Origin: Paracoccaceae bacterium
GTDB taxonomy: Bacteria > Pseudomonadota > Alphaproteobacteria > Rhodobacterales > Rhodobacteraceae
Assembly: GCA_007121115.1 (NCBI GenBank)
Contig: SKMI01000075.1
Coordinates: 1-18,963, forward strand
Length of the DNA: 18,963 nucleotides
Reading direction: 5' to 3'
Shown: positions 7,182-13,488 of the stretch, in pieces
How positions within the stretch are numbered: the stretch's first letter is position 1
How the letters are laid out: every line of letters starts with the position of its first letter
Translations under genes and position numbers: made by a program
The notes under the pieces: generated by a model
Told to the model about the DNA's origin: nothing
The model's database searches: none
What the model saw: only the letters and a program-made list of their open reading frames with translations

Positions 7182-7914
7182 GAACGGCATAGACATCCGG
7201 CCCATGGACCAGTTCGTTGTAAAGCCGCTGTTCGGCGGCGACGTGGTCAACTGGTACACCCCCACCAACGTGACCCTGTGGATGGCGCTGGCCGTTCTGG
7301 CAGCGACGGCGCTGATGGTCTACGGCTCCCGCGGGCGCGCGGTGATCCCGTCACGGGCGCAGTCGGTCGCGGAAATGACCTACAGCTTCATCTACAAGAT
7401 GGTGCAGGATGTGGCCGGGCGCGATGCGGTGCGGTTCTTTCCCTACATCATGACGGTGTTCCTGTTCGTGATGATGGCGAACCTTCTGGGGCTGATCCCG
7501 TTTGCCTTCACCACCACCTCGCATATCGCGGTGACGGCGGTGCTGGCGCTGACCGTGTTCATCTCGGTCACCGCGCTGGGCTTTATCCTTCATGGCACCA
7601 AGTTCCTGAAACTCTTCTGGGTCGACAGTGCGCCCTTGCCGCTGCGCCCGGTGCTGGCGCTGATCGAGCTGATTTCCTACTTCGTCCGCCCGGTCAGTCA
7701 CTCCATTCGTCTGGCCGGGGCCATGATGGCCGGGCACGCGGTGGCCAAGGTGTTCGCGGGCTTTGCCGCCGCCCTGGGCGCGGCCTTCTTCCTGCCGATC
7801 CTGGCGGTGACCGCGCTTTACGCGCTGGAACTGCTGGTGGCGGTGATCCAGGCTTATGTGTTCACGATCCTGACCTGCGTCTACCTGAAGGACGCGCTGC
7901 ATCCGGCGCACTGA
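7174..7914 (+). CDS. atpB: F-type ATP synthase subunit a
   Basis: The protein (246 residues) forms the stator side of the proton channel in the cytoplasmic membrane. The essential arginine is R179 in SHSIRLAGAMMAGH. H188 and E219 fit the swapped His/Glu pair seen in many a subunits, and Q226 lies in IQAYVF near the C-terminus. About five to six hydrophobic helices are visible. The start is the GTG at 7174, preceded by GAGGGA at 7159-7164 and overlapping the end of atpI. The first in-frame ATG, 30 nt later, would remove residues before the conserved MDQF segment and lacks a good ribosome binding site. Confidence 0.93.
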   Translation: MAENGIDIRPMDQFVVKPLFGGDVVNWYTPTNVTLWMALAVLAATALMVYGSRGRAVIPSRAQSVAEMTYSFIYKMVQDVAGRDAVRFFPYIMTVFLFVMMANLLGLIPFAFTTTSHIAVTAVLALTVFISVTALGFILHGTKFLKLFWVDSAPLPLRPVLALIELISYFVRPVSHSIRLAGAMMAGHAVAKVFAGFAAALGAAFFLPILAVTALYALELLVAVIQAYVFTILTCVYLKDALHPAH

Positions 7915-7936
7915 GCCGAAGCGGCCCGGGTCGGCT
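7914..7936 (+). other. Stem-loop between atpB and atpE
   Basis: AGCCGA (7914-7919) pairs with TCGGCT (7931-7936) and is followed by TTAAC. It begins at the last base of the atpB stop codon and lies 46 nt before atpE. It may be a processing or attenuation point ahead of the c-subunit message. Confidence 0.35.
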
Positions 7937-7982
7937 TTAACAACCCCTATCCAACTGACTTCCAACGTAAGGAGAAACGATC

Positions 7983-8219
7983 ATGGAAGGCGATCTCGTT
8001 CAAATGGGTGCTTACATCGGCGCTGGTCTGGCCTGTCTCGGCATGGGCGGCGCGGGTATCGGTGTGGGCCATGTGGCCGGCAATTACCTCGCTGGCGCGC
8101 TGCGCAACCCCTCGGCCGCCCCCGGCCAGACGGCATTCCTGTTCATCGGCATCGCGTTCGCCGAGGCACTGGGCATCTTCTCGTTCCTGGTCGCCCTGCT
8201 GCTGATGTTCGCCGTCTGA
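7983..8219 (+). CDS. atpE: F-type ATP synthase subunit c
   Basis: This 78-residue helical hairpin forms the rotating c ring. The first helix carries the glycine-rich GMGGAGIGVG (residues 20-29), the polar loop is R41-N42-P43, and the proton-binding carboxylate is E61 in FAEALGIFSFL. The residues after E61 (A62, L63) are not the Ser/Thr found in sodium-binding c subunits, so it should be proton-coupled. TAAGGAGA at 7968-7975 is the strongest ribosome binding site of the operon, fitting the need for about ten or more copies per enzyme. Stem-loops lie on both sides of the gene. Confidence 0.95.
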   Translation: MEGDLVQMGAYIGAGLACLGMGGAGIGVGHVAGNYLAGALRNPSAAPGQTAFLFIGIAFAEALGIFSFLVALLLMFAV

Positions 8220-8240
8220 TCGACACCCTTTTCCTTACGG

Positions 8241-8269
8241 CCGGGAGGCGGGCGCGGCCCGCTTCCCGG
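8241..8269 (+). other. 13-bp stem-loop between atpE and atpF'
   Basis: CCGGGA-G-GCGGGC (8241-8253) pairs with GCCCGC-T-TCCCGG (8257-8269) around a 3-nt GCG loop, with one G-U pair. No T tract follows, so it is unlikely to be a full terminator. Its place just after the c-subunit gene suggests it stabilises the atpE message or reduces read-through to the b' and b genes. Confidence 0.55.
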
Positions 8270-8295
8270 TGATCCACAGGACCGAAGGGGACGAC

Positions 8296-8820
8296 ATGGA
8301 AGATTCTGCCGAAAACGCGGTTGGCATGCCGCAGCTCGATTTCAGCACCTTCCCGAACCAGATCTTCTGGCTTCTGGTGGCTATGGTCGCGCTTTACATG
8401 ATCCTGTCGCGGGTGGCGCTGCCGCAGATCGCGGCCGTGCTGGCGGACCGTCGCGGCACCATCACCGCCGACATTGCCGCCGCCGAAGAGGCCAAGCAGA
8501 AGGCGGTGGAGGCCGAGGACGCCTATCACAAGGCCCTGGCCGAGGCCCGCGCCGAAGCCGGGCGGATCGTCGATCAGGCCCGCGCCGAGATGCAGGCCGA
8601 ACTCGACAAGCAGATGGCCAAGGCCGAGGCCGAGATCGCCGCGCAATCCGCCGAGAGCGAGGCGCGCATCCGCGAGATCCGCGCCAGCACCATGGACATG
8701 GTCTCCGAAATCGCCCGTGACACCGCCAGCGAGGTGCTGGGCGTGTTCGCGGTCAAGGCCGATGCCAAGACCGTCTCGGCTGCTGTCGATGCGCAACTGA
8801 AGCGGGAGGACGCGGCATGA
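8296..8820 (+). CDS. atpF': F-type ATP synthase subunit b'
   Basis: This 174-residue peripheral-stalk subunit has a short N-terminus, one membrane helix at about 21-41 (FPNQIFWLLVAMVALYMILS), then a long charged helix rich in A, E, K and R that forms the stalk dimer with subunit b. b' is the diverged second copy of b typical of photosynthetic bacteria and many alphaproteobacteria. Start ATG 8296 follows GAAGGGGA at 8284-8291. An in-frame GTG at 8269 lies inside the upstream stem-loop. The stop codon overlaps the atpF start (ATGA), indicating coupled translation and equal output of the two stalk subunits. Confidence 0.92.
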   Translation: MEDSAENAVGMPQLDFSTFPNQIFWLLVAMVALYMILSRVALPQIAAVLADRRGTITADIAAAEEAKQKAVEAEDAYHKALAEARAEAGRIVDQARAEMQAELDKQMAKAEAEIAAQSAESEARIREIRASTMDMVSEIARDTASEVLGVFAVKADAKTVSAAVDAQLKREDAA

Positions 8821-9377
8821 AGCGGTTTCTGACAGGGGCTATGCTGCTGGCCGCCGGTCCGGCGATGGCGGCGGGGGATTACCCGTTCTTCTCGCTCCGC
8901 AATACCGATCTGATCGTGCTGATCGCTTTCGTGATCTTTGCGGGCATCCTGTATTACTTCAAGGTGCCCGGCATGATCACCGGGCTGCTGGACAAGCGCG
9001 CCGATGACATCCGCGGCGAACTGGACGAGGCCCGGCGCCTGCGCGAGGAAGCGCTGGAGGTTCTGGCCAAGTTCGAGAAGCAGCACGCCGGTGTGCAGGA
9101 CCAGGCCGACCGGATCGTTGCCCGTGCCCGCGAGGACGCCCAGATCGCTGCCGATCAGGCCAAGGCTGACATGGCGGCCTCGGTCGAGCGGCGGATCAAG
9201 GCAGCGCAGGATCAGATCGCCTCGGCCGAGGCGGCAGCCGTGCGCGAGTTGCGCGAAAAGGCCGCCCGCGTCGCGGTGGCTGCGGCGCGCGAAGTGATTG
9301 CCAAGAAGCTGAGCGACGACGACCGCCGCGCGCTGGTTGCGTCATCTATCCAGACGGTGGACAAGCAGCTTCACTGA
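8817..9377 (+). CDS. atpF: F-type ATP synthase subunit b
   Basis: The protein (186 residues) forms the peripheral stalk with b'. It has a membrane helix at about 29-48 (TDLIVLIAFVIFAGILYYF) followed by DKRADDIRGELDEARRLREE and a long, charged coiled-coil helix. Its first 19 residues (MKRFLTGAMLLAAGPAMAA) look like a cleavable signal sequence ahead of the membrane helix, a feature I also associate with some other alphaproteobacterial b subunits. Start ATG overlaps the atpF' stop by 4 nt. It is the last gene of the operon. The F1 genes (atpHAGDC) are absent here and must lie elsewhere. Confidence 0.92.
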   Translation: MKRFLTGAMLLAAGPAMAAGDYPFFSLRNTDLIVLIAFVIFAGILYYFKVPGMITGLLDKRADDIRGELDEARRLREEALEVLAKFEKQHAGVQDQADRIVARAREDAQIAADQAKADMAASVERRIKAAQDQIASAEAAAVRELREKAARVAVAAAREVIAKKLSDDDRRALVASSIQTVDKQLH

Positions 9378-9396
9378 AGCGGCTTACAGCACGGAC

Positions 9397-9425
9397 AAAG
9401 GCCCGGCGGCATGCCGGGCTTTTTT
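9397..9425 (+). terminator. Intrinsic terminator of the atp Fo operon
   Basis: GCCCGGC (9401-9407) pairs with GCCGGGC (9413-9419) around a 5-nt loop and is followed at once by six T (9420-9425). An AAAG at 9397-9400 can extend the stem. This is the clearest rho-independent terminator in the window. Confidence 0.9.
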
Positions 9426-9459
9426 CGTCTTGGCGGAAGTGCAGGGGCTTGCAGGGGGG

Positions 9460-9499
9460 GGCAGGGTCGCATCGCCACTGATGCCGAAACGACCCTGCC
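9460..9499 (-). terminator. Hairpin downstream of metK
   Basis: A perfect 10-bp stem (9460-9469 with 9490-9499) encloses a 20-nt loop with a further CATC/GATG pairing (9470-9473 with 9480-9483). It starts 11 bp past the metK stop and is the likely 3' end of the ahcY-metK transcript. There is no T tract on the minus strand (it runs into C's), so it may act in RNA stability. Confidence 0.45.
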
Positions 9500-9509
9500 G
9501 CAGGCACGG

Positions 9510-10694
9510 TCAGACCGCTGCCTTCAGCTTGTCGGCCAGATCGACCCGCTCCCAGGAAAACCCGCCATCCGATTCCGGCGCGCGGCCGAAATGGCCATAG
9601 GCGGCGGTGCGGGCATAGATCGGTTTGTTCAGGTCAAGATGCTCGCGGATGCCGGTGGGGGTCAGGTCCATGACCGCCGCCACCGCGCGCTCGATCACGG
9701 CGTTCGGAACCGTGCCGGTGCCGTGCGTGTCCACGTAGATCGACAGCGGCTTCGCCACGCCGATGGCGTAGCTGACCTGCAGCGTGCAGCGCTGCGCCAG
9801 ACCGGCGGCAACCACGTTCTTGGCCAGGTAGCGCGCCGCATAGGCCGCCGAGCGGTCGACCTTGGTCGGGTCCTTGCCCGAAAACGCGCCGCCACCGTGC
9901 GGGGCCGCACCGCCATAGGTGTCCACGATGATCTTGCGCCCCGTCAGCCCCGCGTCCCCGTCCGGGCCGCCGATCAGGAACTTGCCGGTGGGGTTCACCC
10001 ACCATTCGGTGCCCTTGGTCAGCCAGCCCTCGGGCAGCACTTCTTCCACATAGGGGCGGATGATGGCCTTCACGTCGTCGCTGGTGAGCTTGGGGTCCAG
10101 ATGCTGATGCGAGACCACAAGCTGCGTGACGCCCACCGGCTTGCCATCCTCGTAGCGGATCGAAAGCTGGCTCTTGGCGTCCGGGCCCAGCATGGGCAGG
10201 TCACCTGCCTTGCGCGCCTCGGCCAGGCGGCGCAGGATCGCGTGGGAATAGAGGATCGGCGCGGGCATGAGTTCCGGCGTTTCGTCCACGGCATAGCCGA
10301 ACATGATCCCCTGATCGCCCGCGCCCTGATTCTGTACGCCGACCGAGATGTCCACCGACTGCTCGTGCAGGAAATTCAGCACATGGCAGGTGTTCCAGTG
10401 GAATTTCTCCTGCTCGTAGCCGATGTCCTTGATGCACTCGCGCGCCAGTTCCGGGATGCGCCCCATCACGTCCTTCAGCCGGTCCGCACCGGTTCGCCCG
10501 TTCCGGTCCGGCAGCCCGATTTCGCCGCCGATCACCACCAGCCCGGTGGTGGCGAAGGTCTCGCAGGCCACCCGCGCGTTTGCATCCTCGGTCAGCAGGT
10601 AATCCAGCACGGCGTCCGAGATGCGGTCGCAGACCTTGTCCGGGTGGCCCTCGGACACGGATTCCGAGGTAAAGATATAATCGTTGCGGCTCAT
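9510..10694 (-). CDS. metK: S-adenosylmethionine synthase
   Basis: This cytoplasmic enzyme makes S-adenosylmethionine from methionine and ATP. The 394-residue protein has the family length and motifs: GHPDK with H17, GAGDQGIMFGYA (124-135) at the ATP/methionine site, and the glycine-rich GGGAFSGKD (267-275) phosphate-binding loop. It appears complete. The ATG at 10694 follows GAGGGA on the minus strand around 10705-10710. It lies 32 nt downstream of ahcY on the same strand, so the two probably share a transcript in which AhcY removes the S-adenosylhomocysteine made by SAM-dependent methylation. The gap is too short to hold a separate SAM-sensing riboswitch. Confidence 0.97.
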   Translation of the reverse strand: MSRNDYIFTSESVSEGHPDKVCDRISDAVLDYLLTEDANARVACETFATTGLVVIGGEIGLPDRNGRTGADRLKDVMGRIPELARECIKDIGYEQEKFHWNTCHVLNFLHEQSVDISVGVQNQGAGDQGIMFGYAVDETPELMPAPILYSHAILRRLAEARKAGDLPMLGPDAKSQLSIRYEDGKPVGVTQLVVSHQHLDPKLTSDDVKAIIRPYVEEVLPEGWLTKGTEWWVNPTGKFLIGGPDGDAGLTGRKIIVDTYGGAAPHGGGAFSGKDPTKVDRSAAYAARYLAKNVVAAGLAQRCTLQVSYAIGVAKPLSIYVDTHGTGTVPNAVIERAVAAVMDLTPTGIREHLDLNKPIYARTAAYGHFGRAPESDGGFSWERVDLADKLKAAV

Positions 10695-10726
10695 GTGATT
10701 TCTGTCCCTCGCTGCGCGTTTTCGCG

Positions 10727-12115
10727 TCAGTAGCGGTAGTGATCGGGCTTGAACGGCCCGTCAGGGGCCACCCCGATGTAGCTGGCCTGATCGTCCGAAA
10801 GCTCGGTCAGGCGCACGCCGATGCGCTGCAGATGCAGGCGCGCGACCTTTTCGTCCAGATGCTTGGGCAGGACATAGACCTTGTTCTCGTACTCATCGCC
10901 CCGGGTGAACAGTTCGATCTGCGCCAGCACCTGGTTGGTGAAGCTGGCCGACATGACGAAGCTTGGGTGCCCGGTGGCGTTGCCGAGGTTCAGAAGCCGC
11001 CCCTGGGACAACAGGATCATGCGGTTGCCCGAGGGCATCTCGATCATGTCCACCTGATCCTTGATGTTGGTCCATTTGTGATTCTTGAGCGCCGCGACCT
11101 GAATCTCGTTGTCGAAATGGCCGATGTTGCCGACGATGGCCATGTCCTTCATCTCGCGCATGTGGTCGAGGCGGATCACGTCCTTGTTGCCCGTCGCCGT
11201 GATGAAGATGTCGGCACGTTTGACCACGTCTTCCAGCGTCACAACCTCATAGCCATCCATGGCGGCCTGCAGGGCGCAGATCGGGTCGGCCTCGGTCACC
11301 ACCACGCGGGCGCCCGCGCCGCGAAGCGAGGCCGCCGAGCCCTTGCCCACGTCGCCATAGCCGCAGACCACGGCCATCTTGCCCGCCATCATCGTGTCGG
11401 TGGCGCGCCGGATGCCGTCGACGAGGCTTTCCTTGCAGCCGTACTTGTTGTCGAACTTGGACTTGGTGACGCTGTCATTCACGTTGATCGCGGGGAAGGG
11501 CAGGTGGCCCTTCTCCATCATCTGATAAAGCCGGTGCACGCCGGTGGTGGTTTCCTCGGTCACGCCCTGGATCTTGTGGCGCTGCTTGACAAACCAGCCG
11601 GGGCTTTCGGCCATGCGCTTGCGGATCTGGGCGAAGAGGTATTCCTCTTCCTCGGACTGCGGGTCGGCGATCAGGTTCTCCTCGCCCTCCTCGACCCGCG
11701 CGCCTATCAGGATGTAGAGCGTCGCGTCGCCCCCATCGTCCAGGATCATGTTCGCGCCATCCTCGAACAGGAAGATGCGGTCGCAATAATCCCAGTATTC
11801 CTCCAGCGTTTCGCCCTTGACCGCGAAGACCGGCGTGCCGCCTTCGGCAATGGCCGCCGCGGCGTGGTCCTGGGTCGAGAAGATATTGCATGAGGCCCAG
11901 CGCACATCCGCGCCCAGCGCGGTCAGTGTTTCAATCAGCACCGCCGTCTGGATGGTCATGTGCAGCGAGCCTGCCACCCGCGCGCCCTTCAGCGGCTGGC
12001 TCGCGCCGTATTCGTCGCGCAGTGCCATCAGGCCGGGCATTTCGGTCTCGGCGATGGCGATTTCCTTGCGGCCGAACTCCGCCAGCGAAATATCCTTGAT
12101 GATGTAGTCTTTCAT
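10727..12115 (-). CDS. ahcY: Adenosylhomocysteinase (S-adenosylhomocysteine hydrolase)
   Basis: AhcY splits S-adenosylhomocysteine reversibly into homocysteine and adenosine and so relieves product inhibition of methyltransferases. The 462-residue protein includes HMTIQTA (52-58), the NAD-binding CGYGDVGKGSA (251-261), GNIGHFDNEI (329-338) and the conserved C-terminal KPDHYRY with K456. It carries the insertion at about 147-186 (GEENLIADPQSEEEEYLF and following) typical of bacterial and plant-type enzymes. The start ATG 12115 gives MKDYIIKDISLAEFG and is preceded by GGAG. The frame remains open far upstream, but that part shows no homology and overlaps cobB. First gene of the ahcY-metK pair. 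Confidence 0.97.
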   Translation of the reverse strand: MKDYIIKDISLAEFGRKEIAIAETEMPGLMALRDEYGASQPLKGARVAGSLHMTIQTAVLIETLTALGADVRWASCNIFSTQDHAAAAIAEGGTPVFAVKGETLEEYWDYCDRIFLFEDGANMILDDGGDATLYILIGARVEEGEENLIADPQSEEEEYLFAQIRKRMAESPGWFVKQRHKIQGVTEETTTGVHRLYQMMEKGHLPFPAINVNDSVTKSKFDNKYGCKESLVDGIRRATDTMMAGKMAVVCGYGDVGKGSAASLRGAGARVVVTEADPICALQAAMDGYEVVTLEDVVKRADIFITATGNKDVIRLDHMREMKDMAIVGNIGHFDNEIQVAALKNHKWTNIKDQVDMIEMPSGNRMILLSQGRLLNLGNATGHPSFVMSASFTNQVLAQIELFTRGDEYENKVYVLPKHLDEKVARLHLQRIGVRLTELSDDQASYIGVAPDGPFKPDHYRY

Positions 12116-12150
12116 GCGGAAGTGCTCCGAAGCCCTGATTTGCGACAGGC

Positions 12151-12178
12151 AGGTAGCACCCGCAGGCGGCGAAGGCAA
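12151..12178 (-). promoter_or_regulatory. Candidate promoter of ahcY-metK
   Basis: Read on the minus strand, TTGCCT (12178-12173) and CTACCT (12156-12151) are separated by 16 bp. The -35 is good and the -10 is weak. Transcription would begin near 12144 and give a leader of about 30 nt. Confidence 0.35.
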
Positions 12179-12258
12179 TCGGACGGCGGCGCATGGGCGG
12201 CTTGCAGTTGCGCGGATGCCGTGTTTCGTATTCGCTTCCGGGAAAAGGGGAGGTGGGC

Positions 12259-12963
12259 ATGGCGGCTGACAAGGGCGCGTTCCCGCGCATCGTGATCCTG
12301 ACCGGGGCCGGGGTATCGGCGGAAAGCGGGCTGGGCACGTTCCGCGACAAGGACGGGCTGTGGACGAAATACGACCTGGAAGAGGTCGCCACCCCGCAGG
12401 GCTTCGCTCGCAACCCCGCGCTGGTGCATGATTTCTACAACGCCCGGCGCGCGAACCTGCTGGGCGCCGCGCCCAACGCCGCGCATGACGCACTGGCGCG
12501 GTTGCAGGCCGCGCGGCCCGCGGCGGTCACACTGGTCACGCAGAACGTTGACGACCTGCACGAACGTGCGGGCGCGCAGGATGTCATTCACATGCACGGG
12601 GAGTTGATGCGGGCGCGCTGCGCGGCCTGCGGCCATGTCTGGGACGCGCCGCAGGTGATGGCGCCCAATGATCCGTGCCCGGCCTGCGGCGCGCCCGCCA
12701 CTCGCCCCGATGTCGTCTGGTTCGGTGAATTCCCCTATCACATGGACCGCATCGCCGAGGCGCTGGCGCAGGCCGACCTGTTCGTGGCCATCGGCACCTC
12801 GGGGCAGGTCTATCCGGCGGCGGGATTCGTGGAGGAAGCCGCCATGTCCGGCGCCCGCACGCTGGAGCTGAACCTGGAGCCGACGACCGCGCGGTTCGAT
12901 GAACACCGCAGCGGCCCGGCCAGCCGGATCGTGCCGGCATGGGTCGCCGAATTGCTGGACTGA
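12259..12963 (+). CDS. cobB: NAD-dependent protein deacylase, class III sirtuin (CobB type)
   Basis: This 234-residue enzyme removes acyl groups from lysines using NAD+. It has the sirtuin core in order: GAGVSAESGLGTFRD (16-30), TQNVDDLHERAG (94-105), catalytic H113 in HMHGEL, a zinc site of C121, C124, C140 and C143, GTSGQVYPA (179-187) and NLEP (205-208). Y60 and R63 form the YxxR signature that in SIRT5 and E. coli CobB recognises succinyl- and malonyl-lysine, so desuccinylase activity is likely. ATG 12259 follows GGGGAGG (12247-12253). It is divergent from ahcY across 143 bp. A functional link between the two is possible but unproven. Confidence 0.93.
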   Translation: MAADKGAFPRIVILTGAGVSAESGLGTFRDKDGLWTKYDLEEVATPQGFARNPALVHDFYNARRANLLGAAPNAAHDALARLQAARPAAVTLVTQNVDDLHERAGAQDVIHMHGELMRARCAACGHVWDAPQVMAPNDPCPACGAPATRPDVVWFGEFPYHMDRIAEALAQADLFVAIGTSGQVYPAAGFVEEAAMSGARTLELNLEPTTARFDEHRSGPASRIVPAWVAELLD

Positions 12964-12964
12964 T

Positions 12965-12986
12965 CGCCAATGCCCGCCTTTTGGCG
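12965..12986 (+). terminator. Small stem-loop after cobB
   Basis: CGCCAA (12965-12970) pairs with TTGGCG (12981-12986), starting right after the cobB stop. A second possible pairing, CCCCGC (12988-12993) with GCGGGG (13015-13020), follows. Neither has a T tract. Confidence 0.3.
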
Positions 12987-13059
12987 TCCCCGCGCCACGG
13001 GATCGCCGCGTTCGGCGGGGCATGAAGGCACCTCACGACCCATTGCCGTAGGAGCCCTC

Positions 13060-13422
13060 ATGTATCGTCGTCGTTTTCTTGCCGCCGCCCTGGCCGGTGC
13101 TGCGCTGCCGCTGACCCCTTCGCTCGCGGGCGCCGAGAGCGTGGGAGACGTTCTGCGCGCCGAATTCGAGGCACGGGACTATGTGCCCCGCCGCATCATC
13201 CAGCTCGAGTTACAACTGATGCAGCTTTACCCCGCCGAGGTCGACGGCGCCTATGGCCCCATGACCGAAGCCGCGCTGATCGCCGCCGCCGAAGCCATCA
13301 ATGCGGCCACCGATGGTGAATACAGCTTTGACCTGTCCACCCGGGCCGAGGCGCGCGAATTCATGGACCTGCTGCATATGGAGATGTTCATGTTCATGTA
13401 TGACGACGGCTTCGAAGGCTGA
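13060..13422 (+). CDS. Small secreted protein with a peptidoglycan-binding-like motif
   Basis: I do not recognise a named family. The 120-residue product starts with MYRRRFLAAALAGAALPLTP, a signal peptide with twin arginines near the start, probably cut near residues 24-26 (LAGA-E). The mature part, about 95 residues, contains QLYPAEVDGAYGPMTEAAL (55-73). Its DGxxGPxTxxA pattern matches the core of the PG_binding_1 fold, so it may bind cell wall in the periplasm. The end is rich in methionine and acidic residues (MEMFMFMYDDGFEG). Start ATG 13060 follows TAGGAG at 13049-13054. It lies 96 bp after cobB on the same strand and is convergent with the ABC ATPase. Confidence 0.7.
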   Translation: MYRRRFLAAALAGAALPLTPSLAGAESVGDVLRAEFEARDYVPRRIIQLELQLMQLYPAEVDGAYGPMTEAALIAAAEAINAATDGEYSFDLSTRAEAREFMDLLHMEMFMFMYDDGFEG

Positions 13423-13461
13423 GCGCGCAAGCCACCGTCCCGCCTTCGGACCAGGTCGCTC

Positions 13462-13481
13462 CCCGCGCCGATGCGCGCGGG
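13462..13481. terminator. Hairpin between convergent genes
   Basis: CCCGCGC (13462-13468) pairs with GCGCGGG (13475-13481) around a 6-nt loop, in the 66-bp gap where the secreted-protein gene and the ABC ATPase gene converge. There is no T tract. Role inferred from position. Confidence 0.35.
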
Positions 13482-13488
13482 CGCCGCT

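Noticed and set aside
9411..10733. Long plus-strand open frame opposite metK, and a similar one opposite ahcY (10739-11893)
   Set aside because: Both are shadows of strongly conserved minus-strand enzymes and have no ribosome binding site or recognisable domain.
12116..12258. SAH, SAM-II or SAM/SAH riboswitch in front of ahcY
   Set aside because: I looked for the conserved CACAACGGCUUCC and UUGGAGCA elements of SAM/SAH and for the SAH riboswitch core and found only a chance GGAGCA. A covariance search would be decisive.
12116..12493. Possible 126-residue N-terminal extension of AhcY
   Set aside because: The extension overlaps cobB on the other strand, has no homology, and ATG 12115 gives the normal family N-terminus and length.
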